A DNA stretch of 64,000 nucleotides from a bacterium (GCA_023228325.1 JALOBK010000001.1:905539-969538), one strand, 5' to 3'. Numbered from the stretch's first letter, positions 17,333-26,328 are shown. The notes: generated by a model from the sequence alone, not told the origin. Numbers and translations are program-made.

Positions 17333-18634
17333 ATGAAAAAAACAAAAAAAGGCCTTAATACACAGTGCCTGCACGCCGGCCAGGAAGCCGATGCTTCAAC
17401 GGGCGCCAGAGCTGTGCCCATATACCAGACAACATCTTATGTGTTCAAAGATACGGAACATGCCGCCGGACTGTTTTCGCTTGATGAAGTGGGGCATATA
17501 TACACCCGGCTTTCCAACCCGACAACCGACGTATTTGAAAAACGTGTCGCGGCAATAGAAGGCGGAACCGCCGCCGTGGCAACCGCAAGCGGAATGGCCG
17601 CTATCAGCCTGGCCCTTTTAACGATAACATCGCCGGGAGATGAAATAGTTTCCGCCGACAATCTTTACGGCGGGACCTATCAGCTTTTCCACTACACATT
17701 TCCAAAGCTCGGCAGAAAAGTGACTTTCGTTAATTCCGACAAGCCGGAGGGATTCAAAAAAGCCATTACCGGAAAAACGCGGGCTATTTACGCGGAAACT
17801 ATAGGTAACCCGAAATTAAACGTCCCGGACTTTGAAAAAATAGCAAAAATCGCGCATGCCGCGGGAATTCCCTTTATCGTCGATAATACGTGCGGGATAG
17901 CTCTTATAAAACCTTTTGATTTCGGGACGGATATAACGGTGTTATCCGCAACCAAATTCATCGGAGGGCATGGAACGTCTATAGGCGGCATTCTGGTGGA
18001 TTCGGGCAATTTTAAATGGGATAGCGGAAAATTTTCCGAATTCATCAAGCCGGACCCGAGTTATCACGGGGTTAACTACTGGAAACAGTTCGGCAACACA
18101 AAGGAATCGGGCAACATAGCTTTTGCGGTTAAAGCACGGGTACAGCTCCTGCGGGATCTGGGGGCCTGTATCAGCCCGTTTAACTCATTCCTCTTCCTCC
18201 AGGGCCTGGAAACATTGCCGCTGCGCGTTAAAAAACACAGTGAAAACGCTTTTGAAATCGCTGAATTTTTAAGCCGCCACAAAGCTGTTGCATGGGTCAA
18301 TTATCCTGGGCTTAAAAACAACATTTATCATCCAATCGCATCCAAATATTTAAAAGAAGGTTTCGGGGCTTTAGTCGGATTCGGGATCAAGGGTGGTCTC
18401 AGTGCCGGAAAAAAATTCATCAACTCCGTAAAACTGTTGTCACACCTTGCCAATATAGGGGATGCGAAAACGCTGGTAATCCACCCGGCTTCCACCACTC
18501 ATCAGCAGTTGACAGCGGAAGAACGGAAACGCACCGGCGTTACTGATGATTTTATAAGGTTATCTGTAGGTCTCGAAAATATCGACGACATAAAAGAAGA
18601 CATTAACCAGGCGCTGGAAAAAGCTGCCCGTTAA
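17333..18634 (+). CDS. metY: O-acetylhomoserine sulfhydrylase (MetY)
   Basis: The 433-residue PLP enzyme makes homocysteine from O-acetylhomoserine and sulfide in methionine synthesis. It has the Cys/Met metabolism family features: NTQCLHAGQEAD, AVPIYQTTSYVF, YTRLSNPTTDVFEKR, ATASGMAAI, the PLP-lysine segment LSATKFIGGHGT, and HPASTTHQQL near the C-terminus. The length and the insertion around HGVNYWKQFG point to MetY rather than MetB or MetC. The ATG immediately follows the YhfC stop. It ends next to the convergent CBS-domain gene with no gap. Confidence 0.9.
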   Translation: MKKTKKGLNTQCLHAGQEADASTGARAVPIYQTTSYVFKDTEHAAGLFSLDEVGHIYTRLSNPTTDVFEKRVAAIEGGTAAVATASGMAAISLALLTITSPGDEIVSADNLYGGTYQLFHYTFPKLGRKVTFVNSDKPEGFKKAITGKTRAIYAETIGNPKLNVPDFEKIAKIAHAAGIPFIVDNTCGIALIKPFDFGTDITVLSATKFIGGHGTSIGGILVDSGNFKWDSGKFSEFIKPDPSYHGVNYWKQFGNTKESGNIAFAVKARVQLLRDLGACISPFNSFLFLQGLETLPLRVKKHSENAFEIAEFLSRHKAVAWVNYPGLKNNIYHPIASKYLKEGFGALVGFGIKGGLSAGKKFINSVKLLSHLANIGDAKTLVIHPASTTHQQLTAEERKRTGVTDDFIRLSVGLENIDDIKEDINQALEKAAR

Positions 18635-19066
18635 TCAGCCACCGTGAATATATTCTTTTAAGTGCCTGTTCTCAAATTCAATATCTTCAAGCTGTGATTT
18701 GACCAGGTCCCCCAGAGATACAATGCCCAGTATCCTTTCTTTTTCCATAACCGGAAGATGTCGCATTTTGTTCTTGGTCATAATCCCCATGGAATATTGC
18801 ACTGTATCTTCCAGAAGTCCTATAATCAGGTCTTTGGACATAGCTTCCTGCACAAGTTTTTTCGTTAGTTTTTCCACATTTTCGGCGCATTCCCTTAAAA
18901 TGTCTCTTTCCGTTATTATCCCCGCAAGTTTCCTGTCGTCGCCCAATACAAGTAAAGCCCCTATTTTATGCTGACGCAAAAGTTTAGCGGCTTCATATAC
19001 CGTGCTCCGGCTTCCTATGCTGACTACATTCCCGCTCTTTTTCTCAATAATATCCTGTAATTTCAA
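18635..19066 (-). CDS. CBS-domain pair protein
   Basis: The 143-residue protein consists of two CBS domains: residues 1-60 with GSRSTVYEAAKLLRQHKIGA and LAGIITERDILR, and residues 70-135 with TVQYSMGIMTKNKMRHLPV and ILGIVSLGDLV. CBS pairs bind adenine nucleotides and regulate partner enzymes; as a stand-alone protein the partner is unknown. A good ribosome-binding site (GGAGGG) precedes the ATG. It shares the minus strand with the PDZ/CsgG-like gene 20 nt upstream. Confidence 0.88.
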   Translation of the reverse strand: MKLQDIIEKKSGNVVSIGSRSTVYEAAKLLRQHKIGALLVLGDDRKLAGIITERDILRECAENVEKLTKKLVQEAMSKDLIIGLLEDTVQYSMGIMTKNKMRHLPVMEKERILGIVSLGDLVKSQLEDIEFENRHLKEYIHGG

Positions 19067-19086
19067 AACAAACCCTCCTTTTCGTT

Positions 19087-19914
19087 CTATTCAAAGCTTA
19101 TCGCTTTACCGGAACTGTCGCAGCGCTGCGTTACATTGACGCTCGAAAGTACTTCTCCCGTTTCTATATCAATAAGTTTCTTTGAAAGCATGTCGCTGAA
19201 TCCATTATATCCGGAAGGGAAGCGACTGAATTCCACAATAAGAAAATGTGTTGCCCCGGTGAGCTTTCCTATTTCAAGTCTCGCCCGCTCTGAAACATAA
19301 CCTGTTGTCTGGAAATTCAGTTCGTCAAGAAGGCTTCTTATCCTGCTGCGGTCAACCACCGAGAAATTTTCCACCCCTGTGCACTGTGTATAAACAGCGG
19401 CGCATTCACTCTCCAATTGAGCCGTTATGGCGTTTTTCCATTCGTTAAGGTTCGCATTGGGAGGAAGCGCAACCGTATTCGATACGCGTCCAACCGCAAT
19501 AACAAGGGCAACTCTTTTACCGCTGATAAGTTCTTGCGCGATAACATCTATTTCGGGAGTAAAATTCTTCCCTGTTACCACATTGTAAGTTCTGTCCTGG
19601 CCGTTTCTCTCAATCAGAACAGGTATTCTGGTGTTCGGCTGTATGTCCCGTAAAACCCTATCAACATCCTGCCGGGTAGAAACCGGCCGGTTATTCACCG
19701 CCTTGATAATATCGCCCAGCCGCATCCCGGACTTTTTCGCGGGGCTCAACCTCTCCTGTCCGGAAACATGCGAAAATTTTGTCACCGACATAGTCTCATT
19801 GTCAAGCGACACGCCTATACCGCAGTCCGCAAAAGAGAATAATGGCAGAAAAAAAATCAGAAGAAAAAAAATACTCGCCGTCATATTAACTGTTTTATAT
19901 TTGCCGGCACTCAT
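19087..19914 (-). CDS. Secreted PDZ plus CsgG-like domain protein
   Basis: A signal peptide (SIFFLLIFFLPLFSFA) precedes a PDZ domain (about residues 40-115: KSGMRLGDIIKAVNNRPV and RDIQPNTRIPVLIERNGQ). A C-terminal domain resembles CsgG/LpoB-type envelope proteins, with VVDRSRIRSLLDELNFQ, an ERARLEIGKLTGATHFL helix and VEFSR. It probably acts in the periplasm or at the outer membrane. A TATAAT box lies one base before the 19914 ATG, so the true start may be the in-frame ATG at 19884, which directly begins the signal peptide. The C-terminal call is probable, the PDZ call firm. Confidence 0.7.
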   Translation of the reverse strand: MSAGKYKTVNMTASIFFLLIFFLPLFSFADCGIGVSLDNETMSVTKFSHVSGQERLSPAKKSGMRLGDIIKAVNNRPVSTRQDVDRVLRDIQPNTRIPVLIERNGQDRTYNVVTGKNFTPEIDVIAQELISGKRVALVIAVGRVSNTVALPPNANLNEWKNAITAQLESECAAVYTQCTGVENFSVVDRSRIRSLLDELNFQTTGYVSERARLEIGKLTGATHFLIVEFSRFPSGYNGFSDMLSKKLIDIETGEVLSSVNVTQRCDSSGKAISFE

Positions 19915-20174
19915 GATTATAGAAAAATTTTAACATGATTTTAACAGAGTGTAAATCTATTAGATTGGGCCCGTCACAAAGCATAGGCGCCGGCTGGCTG
20001 GCAAGGGCCTTGCTATGCTCGGTTAATTTTCTCCACAGCTCAAAGAAGAGTAAAGGCCGAATGAATACCCAATCGATACTGGAAATAGAACAATTAGACA
20101 ATAGACCGCAATTAAGTTTTTTTGTTTTGTCTCTGGGATTGCTTTTGAACAATAGAGCAATCGGAAATAGATCA

Positions 20175-20230
20175 CAATTGAAAATCTTGTTTTATCTATA
20201 TCTATTGTTCTATTGCTCGATTTTCAATTG
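20175..20230. repeat. Inverted repeat with dispersed 14-mer, next to tRNA-Ser
   Basis: CAATTGAAAATC (20175-20186) and GATTTTCAATTG (20219-20230) form perfect 12-bp arms. The loop contains TCTATTGTTCTATT (20201-20214), also found at 13519-13532. Degenerate relatives such as GGAAATAGAACAATTAGAC lie at about 20090-20130. The gap 19915-20255 holds these repeats and a GC-rich imperfect hairpin (AGCATAG near 19980 and CTATGCT near 20012), and no gene I can support. Confidence 0.6.
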
Positions 20231-20234
20231 TTCT

Positions 20235-20259
20235 GCCATTCCGCCACAGGCGGAATGGC
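20235..20259. repeat. Perfect REP-like palindrome overlapping the tRNA-Ser 3' end
   Basis: GCCATTCCGCC (20235-20245), ACA, GGCGGAATGGC (20249-20259) make an 11-bp perfect hairpin. Its right arm covers the CCA end and discriminator base of the tRNA. It belongs to the same CCGCC/GGCGG family as the repeats near 13.47 kb. It may act as terminator or 3'-processing signal of the tRNA. Confidence 0.7.
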
Positions 20260-20349
20260 GGAGAGGGGGGGATTTGAACCCCCGGTACGGGTATTAGCCC
20301 GTACAACGGTTTAGCAAACCGTCGCCTTCGGCCACTCGGCCACCTCTCC
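20256..20349 (-). tRNA. tRNA-Ser (anticodon GCU)
   Basis: On the minus strand the acceptor arm GGAGAGG pairs with CCTCTCC, followed by G and an encoded CCA. The anticodon loop TTGCTAA lies between ACGGT and ACCGT, giving anticodon GCT. A long variable arm (GTACGGG/CCCGTAC) is typical of serine tRNAs, and GGTTCAAATCC forms the T loop. The length with CCA is 94 nt. Confidence 0.95.
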
Positions 20350-20384
20350 GCGAAACTGTAACTTATGGAACGAAGTAAACATAG
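20347..20384. repeat. Copy of the dispersed 37-nt repeat inside the tRNA-Ser leader
   Basis: The segment shares 26 identical bases (20347-20372) with 63831-63856, including the first three bases of the tRNA. It then diverges from the two perfect copies at 63836-63872 and 63964-64000. It lies between the tRNA promoter and the mature 5' end, so it would be transcribed and removed by RNase P. Confidence 0.65.
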
Positions 20385-20396
20385 GCAAATTCGCAT

Positions 20397-20425
20397 ATAT
20401 TATCTGAGAATAGCCCCTGTGTCAA
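20397..20425 (-). promoter_or_regulatory. Promoter of tRNA-Ser
   Basis: Read on the minus strand, TTGACA (20425-20420), a 17-nt spacer and TAATAT (20402-20397) form a near-consensus sigma70 promoter. The predicted start near 20390 gives a leader of about 40 nt before the tRNA. Confidence 0.65.
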
Positions 20426-20435
20426 TAAAGACCGG

Positions 20436-21701
20436 CTAATCAATATACTCAAGCCCGCCCATATAAGGTTGCAATACTTCCGGGACAGCAATTTTGCCGT
20501 CTTCCGTCTGACAATTTTCAAGTATTGCGATAAAAGTTCTGGGAAGGGCGACGCCCGAAGCATTCAGCGTATGGACATACGCTGTTTTCCCGCTCTTAGC
20601 GCGGTAGCGTATGTTAGCTCTGCGAGCTTGAAAATCTTCAAAGTTACTGCACGAAGACACCTCAAGGTATTCATTGCAGCCGGGTGAATAAACTTCTATA
20701 TCATAACACTTAGCCGCGGCAAAGCTCATATCTCCCGAAGCCAGCAGCCTTACCCTGTAATGAAACCCAAGCTTCTGAAGAATTATCTCCGCATTGTTTA
20801 ACAGTTTCTCGTGTTCTTCATAAGAATTTTCCGGTAATACAAATTTAACCAGTTCAACCTTATCAAACTGATGAACCCTTTTCATGCCGCGGGTATCTTT
20901 TCCGTATGAACCGGCCTCTTTTCTAAAACACGCGGAAAAGGCAACATGATAAAGCGGCAGTTGCTCTTCAGAAAATATTTCACCGGCATACAGGTTTGTT
21001 ACGGGGACTTCCGCCGTAGGAATTAAATAGAGGCTTTCCTTATCAACCGGGTACATATCTTCCTTAAGATTGGGAAGCTGCCCCGTTCCTGTCATTGACG
21101 CCTCATTAACCAAAAAGGGAGGAATAACCTCTTTATATCCGTGTTCCCTTATATGGATATCAAGCATAAAGTTTATCAGGGCCCTTTCCAGCAAAGCCCC
21201 CTTGCCTTTAAAAACAATAAAACCCGCGCCTGATATTTTGGAGGCCCTTTTAAAATCAACCATGTCTAATTTTTCACATAACTCCCAATGGGTCAGCGGG
21301 TTAAATTTAAAGTGTCTTTTCTTCCCCCATTCCCTGACAGTTTTGTTATTTGCTTCCGACCCCACCGGCACAGCTTCGTTGGGGATATTGGGGACGGAAA
21401 GCATAAGAGCGGTGATTTTTTGGTTGGTTTCCTCCACTTTTGAATCAATATCTTTGATTTTTTGGGAAAACACTTTCATTTCAGCCGATTTTTGAGAAAT
21501 ATCCTCCCCCTTGGCTTTGATTGTGCCCAATTCCTTAGATATGCGATTTCTATCCGCTTTCATAACCTCGACTTCTTTAAGCAATCCTCTTCTTACTTCA
21601 TCCAATTGAAGAATTTCATCGAGGTCTGCTTTTGAATTTTTCTTCTTAAGCCCTTCTTTTACCTTTTTAATGTTTTCCCTGACAAATTTTAAGTCCAGCA
21701 T
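20436..21701 (-). CDS. serS: Seryl-tRNA synthetase
   Basis: This 421-residue class II synthetase charges tRNA-Ser. The N-terminal 110 residues form the long antiparallel coiled-coil arm (VKEGLKKKNSKADLDEILQL onward) that holds the tRNA variable arm. Class II motif 2 is FRKEAGSYGKDTRGMKRVHQF and motif 3 is near the C-terminus (SGVALPRTFIAILEN). A tRNA-Ser gene lies just downstream, a convenient pairing that may be chance. It is the last protein gene of the leftward origin cluster, 73 nt after rtcB. Confidence 0.95.
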   Translation of the reverse strand: MLDLKFVRENIKKVKEGLKKKNSKADLDEILQLDEVRRGLLKEVEVMKADRNRISKELGTIKAKGEDISQKSAEMKVFSQKIKDIDSKVEETNQKITALMLSVPNIPNEAVPVGSEANNKTVREWGKKRHFKFNPLTHWELCEKLDMVDFKRASKISGAGFIVFKGKGALLERALINFMLDIHIREHGYKEVIPPFLVNEASMTGTGQLPNLKEDMYPVDKESLYLIPTAEVPVTNLYAGEIFSEEQLPLYHVAFSACFRKEAGSYGKDTRGMKRVHQFDKVELVKFVLPENSYEEHEKLLNNAEIILQKLGFHYRVRLLASGDMSFAAAKCYDIEVYSPGCNEYLEVSSCSNFEDFQARRANIRYRAKSGKTAYVHTLNASGVALPRTFIAILENCQTEDGKIAVPEVLQPYMGGLEYID

Positions 21702-21774
21702 AATCTCGTCCTTCGTTTTGTTTTCCGTACTTCGTGTTTTGTATTTCGGTATTAGTATTTAGAATTTTTCTATA

Positions 21775-23229
21775 TTATCCTTTTATAACCCCGATTGGCC
21801 TCAACCTCGCAATTTTATCCGCCAACTTTGCTTTTACCACAACTTCAACCACTTTATCAATATCTTTATACGCCTCAGGCGCTTCTTCAGCTAACACTTT
21901 CATCCCTTTTGCCCTTACACTTATTCCCTTTCTCTCAAGTGATTCGCATAGCTTCCTGCCGTCTATATTTTTAAGAGCCCGGGAACGCGACAACATCCTG
22001 CCGGCACCATGACAAACAGACCCGAAACTTTCCTCCATAGATACCGCTGTCCCCGCCAAAAGATACGAGCTTGTCCCCATAGAACCCGGAATTATAACCG
22101 GCTGGCCTGTTTTCCTGTAAATCCGCGGCAGGGAATCATGTCCTGCGGGAAAAGCTCTTGTCGCGCCTTTTCTGTGGACACACAGTTCAACCGGCTTCCC
22201 GTCGATCTTGTGTGTTTCCATTTTTGCTATGTTGTGGGCAACATCATAAACCAGCCGCAACCCAAGTGTTTTTTCTCCCAAATTTAAACTTTTCGCAATG
22301 GCTTTTTCTGTAAGGCTCATCAATATCTGCCTGTTAGCCCATGCATAGTTGGCCGCCGCCGACATAGCGGAAAGATATTCCTGTCCCTCAGGGCTTGAAA
22401 CGGGCGCGGAAACAAGTTGCCTGTCCCTGACACTAATGCCGTATTTACCCAAAGAGCGCGCCAATTTCTTTATAAAATCATCGCAGACCTGATAACCCAA
22501 ACCCCTGGAACCCGAATGAATCATCACGGCAAACTGGCCTTTAAAAAGCCCGAATTCATTCGCGACTCCGGGATTATATATATCCGTCACTTCCTGAATT
22601 TCAATGAAATGATTCCCTGAGCCAAGTGTGCCGAGTTGAAACTCTCCTCTTTCATAAGCTCTTTCGCTTAGCGCTTCCGGGTCGGCAATTGCTATCGAAC
22701 CCTTTTCTTCAGTCCTGTCAATATCTTCAGCGCATCCGTATCCACTTTCAACAGCCCACCCGGAGCCCTTTTTCAAAACCTTGCTCAAAATATTTCTCGG
22801 CGCCCTGATTGAGCCTTCGGATCCAACACCCAAAGGCACGCTTGCATAGAGAGTATTTACAATATCTTCCCTTTTATCCCTTAAATCTTTTACCTCAAGC
22901 GCTGTAACCGCCAGCCTTACTCCGCAGTTAATATCAAAACCTACGCCTCCCGGGGAAACCACGCCGTTTCCGGAATCAAATGCGGCAACACCGCCTATCG
23001 GGAACCCATAACCCCAATGTATATCAGGCATACCAAGAGCGTATTTTACAATTCCCGGAAGACAGGCTACATTCACAAGCTGTTTCAAAGCATCCTCTTT
23101 GATAATCTGCCCCAGCATCTCCCGCGATGCATAAAACCTCACCGGCGCATTCATTCCGGAATCATAATCACGCGGGATTTCCCACGTGAAGTCATTCACT
23201 TTTTTCAGTTCCTGTTCCTGAAAAGCCAT
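21775..23229 (-). CDS. rtcB: RNA-splicing ligase RtcB
   Basis: The 484-residue enzyme joins RNA 2',3'-cyclic-phosphate or 3'-phosphate ends to 5'-OH ends using GTP and Mn2+. Characteristic motifs are GVGFDINCGVRL, GSGNHFIEIQ, HSGSRGLGYQVCDDF, DVAHNIAKMETH, RKGATRAFPAGH, IIPGSMGTSSY and CHGAGR; the last holds the histidine that is guanylylated. The length matches the long archaeal-type form. Archease, its activator, starts the same operon 6 nt upstream. It probably serves RNA repair after nuclease damage; tRNA splicing substrates are not evident here. Confidence 0.95.
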   Translation of the reverse strand: MAFQEQELKKVNDFTWEIPRDYDSGMNAPVRFYASREMLGQIIKEDALKQLVNVACLPGIVKYALGMPDIHWGYGFPIGGVAAFDSGNGVVSPGGVGFDINCGVRLAVTALEVKDLRDKREDIVNTLYASVPLGVGSEGSIRAPRNILSKVLKKGSGWAVESGYGCAEDIDRTEEKGSIAIADPEALSERAYERGEFQLGTLGSGNHFIEIQEVTDIYNPGVANEFGLFKGQFAVMIHSGSRGLGYQVCDDFIKKLARSLGKYGISVRDRQLVSAPVSSPEGQEYLSAMSAAANYAWANRQILMSLTEKAIAKSLNLGEKTLGLRLVYDVAHNIAKMETHKIDGKPVELCVHRKGATRAFPAGHDSLPRIYRKTGQPVIIPGSMGTSSYLLAGTAVSMEESFGSVCHGAGRMLSRSRALKNIDGRKLCESLERKGISVRAKGMKVLAEEAPEAYKDIDKVVEVVVKAKLADKIARLRPIGVIKG

Positions 23230-23235
23230 TTTTAC

Positions 23236-23661
23236 CTACAAATCAAAGAATATTCTTGTATAATACCCATGCCTGTCTTTTTTTATGCTTAAATCATGAT
23301 AGGTCGCGGCTTTAACCTCCGTGTTAATATCACCCTCCGATAATTTCAGTTCCGCTTCAAGCCTGTTGCCCTCTATCGAAAGCCCGGGCCCATCAATAAC
23401 GATTTTTTTCTTCTCCGCCAGAAATATTAATTCATTAAGCCATAAAACAAGAAGCTCCTCTATCGAAGGAGCTTCAAGTGAAATCTTCTTTAAAATAAAA
23501 TCTCTGTTTTTGTGTTTCGGTTCTATCAGAATGTAGAGCGCCTTTAAAGAATTTAAAAACAGCTCCTCAATATTCCTGCCTTTTATTATGAAGCCCGCAT
23601 CTGCCGTGTGCTCTATGGGCTTTATCCGGTTCCCAGGGCAGTCGTTCCTTTTAGGATTCAT
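23236..23661 (-). CDS. Archease, RtcB activator
   Basis: The roughly 141-residue protein fits the archease family: the IEHTADAGFIIKG metal-ligand segment, a central SIEELLVLWLNELIFLAE helix and KAATYHDLSI. Archease speeds guanylylation and turnover of RtcB, whose gene follows 6 nt downstream. The ATG at 23661 overlaps the gyrA stop by one base (TGATG), so translation is probably coupled. A TTG at 23664 is a less likely start. Confidence 0.9.
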   Translation of the reverse strand: MNPKRNDCPGNRIKPIEHTADAGFIIKGRNIEELFLNSLKALYILIEPKHKNRDFILKKISLEAPSIEELLVLWLNELIFLAEKKKIVIDGPGLSIEGNRLEAELKLSEGDINTEVKAATYHDLSIKKDRHGYYTRIFFDL

Positions 23662-26285
23662 CAAACAATATTATTTTTACCTTTTTCCGCTTTTGGGGAA
23701 TTTTCCCGCCTGTTTTTACTGCTTCTTCTTTCCTTCCCTGCTCTTCTTTCTTTCTTTGCATACTGTTTTTCGGAAACCCGCCGGTCCATGCCGCTTCTTC
23801 TTTCGCCTTTTCTTCTTTCTTCTTCCTCTGTTTCAGCCTGTTTTTCAACTTCTTCTTCGTTTTTAGGCGTAATAATCTTTGATACGCCTACAAGAAGGTC
23901 TCCCGCGCTTAAATTTATTACTCTGACACCCTGTGTATTTCTCCCGGTAATCCTTATCCCTTTCACCGGAGTCCTAACCATCTTGCCGCCTTTTGTCATA
24001 AGCATTATTTCGTCGTCATCAACAACAACGAGAACCCCCACAACTTTCCCGTTCCTGTCTCCGGCTTTTATGGCAATAATGCCTTTTCCTCCGCGCTTCT
24101 GGAGCCGGTACTCGTCAAATTCGCTTCTCTTGCCGTAGCCTTTCTCGCAAACAATTAAAATAGTCTTATCTCTGCCGACAACTTCCGCGGTGACAACGAT
24201 ATCTCCTTTTCTCAGATTTATGCCCTTAACGCCTCTTGTCGCCCTGCCCATGCTTCTTATATCGCTTTCCTTAAACCTGATGGAAATACCGTTTCTGGTA
24301 ACAACAATGAATTCATCATTTGCTTCCGTCATATTAACGCTTTTCAGGGTATCCCCTTCATCTATCTTAATCGCTATAATCCCGCCTTTTCTCGGGTTGC
24401 TGAAAGCCGCCAGCGAAGTTTTCTTGACTGTCCCTTTTTCTGTAATCATCATCAGATGGCTGCCTTCTTCAAACTTGCTGACCCTTATAAGCGCCGCGAC
24501 ATTTTCGTCTCCTCTGATATCAAGAAGGTTTATAATCGCTTTTCCTTTGGAAAGCCTTCCTCCCTCGGGAATATCATAAACTTTCTTCCAGTAACATTTA
24601 CCCATAGAGGTAAAAAACAGTATATAATCATGAGTTGAAGCGGTGAATACCCTCTCGACAAAATCCTCATCTTTCATTTCCATGCCGGTAACGCCTTTTC
24701 CTCCGCGCCTCTGCTGCCTGTAGGTGGCCACCCTGCAGCGCTTGATATACCCTGTGTGGGATATCGCTATGATGCAGCCTTCATTCGCTATCATATCCTC
24801 GATGGAAACTTCTCCCTCTTCAGCCACTATTTCAGTCCTTCTGCTGTCTCCGTATTTGTCTTTTATTTCTTTAAGTTCCTGAGCGATTATATTCAATACC
24901 ATCCTCTCGCTGGATAATATATTTTTCAGATACGCGATCCTCTTTATCAATTCCTTGTATTCGCTGTCTATTTTTTCCCTCTCAAGCCCGGTTAACTGAT
25001 ACAGCCTCAGTTCAAGTATTGCGTTTGCCTGTGTATCCGAAAGCTTGAACTTTGAAACCATGGTTTTTTTGGCTTCATCTCTGTCTTTGGATTTTCTGAT
25101 TATCTTTACAAATTCATCTATGTTGTCTAATGCTATCTTAAAACCTTCCAGTATATGCGCTCTTTCCTCGGCCTTCCTCAGCTCGAATTTCGTGCGCCTT
25201 ATTACAACTTCTTTCCTGTGCTCTATGTAACATTCCATTATTTCCTTAAGATTCATAACTCTCGGGCGGTTTTTATCAAGCGCAAGAAGTATGGCGCCAA
25301 AAGTGGTTTCCATCTGTGTGTGCCTGTAAAGCTGATTCAATATCACCCTTGATATCTCTCCGCGTTTGAGTTCTATTACTATCCTCATCCCATCCTTATC
25401 GGATTCATCCCTGATATCCGATATGCCCGTGATTTTCTTGTTGTTCACAAGCCTTGCGATATCTTCTATAAGATTGGATTTGTTGACGTTGTAGGGTATC
25501 TCCGTTATTACAATGCTTTCTTTCCCGCCTTTAAGCGGTTCGATTCCGGCCCGGGCTTTGAGTTTCAATTTCCCGTAACCCGTCTCATACATACTTTTTA
25601 TCGGGGCCTTGCCGCAAATAATACCAGCTGTAGGGAAATCAGGGCCTTTTACAAACTTGCACAATTCTTTGATGGTCGCTTCCGGGTTATTGATAAGATG
25701 AATTATCCCGTCTATAATCTCGGAAACATTGTGCGCCGGTATATTTGTCGCCATCCCGACGGCAATTCCCGAGGAGCCGTTAATCAAAAGGTTCGGTATC
25801 TTGGACGGAAGTATTGTCGGTTCCAGGAGAGATTCATCAAAGTTCGGAGAAAAATCAACCGTTTCCTTGTCTATGTCTTCAAGCAATTCCTCTGCAATAC
25901 GCTCCATTTTCACTTCGGTATATCTCATTGCGGCCGCGGCATCGCCATCGATAGAGCCGAAATTTCCCTGCCCATCTATAAGAGGATACCTCAACGAGAA
26001 ATCCTGCACCATTCTTACCATTGTGTCATATACCGCGGTGTCGCCGTGAGGATGATACTTGCCGAGAACTTCCCCGACGATTCTCGCCGACTTTTTATAG
26101 GTGCTCCTGTGTGTAATCCCAAGGTCTTTCATCGCAAAAAGGATCCGCCTGTGAACAGGCTTCAGCCCGTCCCTTACATCCGGCAATGCCCTTCCCACAA
26201 TAACGCTCATCGAATAATCAAGATATGAATTTTTCATTTCCAGGCTTATCGACCTTGAAATAATTTTTTCGTTTTCCGTATACAT
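23661..26285 (-). CDS. gyrA: DNA gyrase subunit A
   Basis: The 874-residue subunit cuts and rejoins DNA during negative supercoiling. Visible features are the N-terminal SMSVIVGRALPDVRDGLKPVHRR, the GEVLGKYHPHGDTAVYDTMVRM region, the catalytic tyrosine in AAAMRYTE (about residue 123), and six-bladed C-terminal repeats including the GyrA box QRRGGKG. The last 60 residues are an unusual highly charged tail with repeated RR(K/S)GxxRR-like units (GERRSGMDRR, AGKERRSSKNRR). Archease is coupled to the stop. Confidence 0.95.
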   Translation of the reverse strand: MYTENEKIISRSISLEMKNSYLDYSMSVIVGRALPDVRDGLKPVHRRILFAMKDLGITHRSTYKKSARIVGEVLGKYHPHGDTAVYDTMVRMVQDFSLRYPLIDGQGNFGSIDGDAAAAMRYTEVKMERIAEELLEDIDKETVDFSPNFDESLLEPTILPSKIPNLLINGSSGIAVGMATNIPAHNVSEIIDGIIHLINNPEATIKELCKFVKGPDFPTAGIICGKAPIKSMYETGYGKLKLKARAGIEPLKGGKESIVITEIPYNVNKSNLIEDIARLVNNKKITGISDIRDESDKDGMRIVIELKRGEISRVILNQLYRHTQMETTFGAILLALDKNRPRVMNLKEIMECYIEHRKEVVIRRTKFELRKAEERAHILEGFKIALDNIDEFVKIIRKSKDRDEAKKTMVSKFKLSDTQANAILELRLYQLTGLEREKIDSEYKELIKRIAYLKNILSSERMVLNIIAQELKEIKDKYGDSRRTEIVAEEGEVSIEDMIANEGCIIAISHTGYIKRCRVATYRQQRRGGKGVTGMEMKDEDFVERVFTASTHDYILFFTSMGKCYWKKVYDIPEGGRLSKGKAIINLLDIRGDENVAALIRVSKFEEGSHLMMITEKGTVKKTSLAAFSNPRKGGIIAIKIDEGDTLKSVNMTEANDEFIVVTRNGISIRFKESDIRSMGRATRGVKGINLRKGDIVVTAEVVGRDKTILIVCEKGYGKRSEFDEYRLQKRGGKGIIAIKAGDRNGKVVGVLVVVDDDEIMLMTKGGKMVRTPVKGIRITGRNTQGVRVINLSAGDLLVGVSKIITPKNEEEVEKQAETEEEERRKGERRSGMDRRVSEKQYAKKERRAGKERRSSKNRRENSPKAEKGKNNIV

Positions 26286-26328
26286 CTACTCGCTCCTTAC
26301 ACAAATCTATTGATGAGTTATTTACGTT

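Noticed and set aside
20202..20396. Small minus-strand frames sharing the peptide RSISYSFAE with 63722-63952
   Set aside because: The shared peptide comes from the 37-nt nucleotide repeat; one frame also runs through tRNA-Ser.
23608..24138. Plus-strand hydrophobic frames opposite gyrA
   Set aside because: Long open shadows opposite a conserved gene; their hydrophobic bias comes from the antisense of charged codons.
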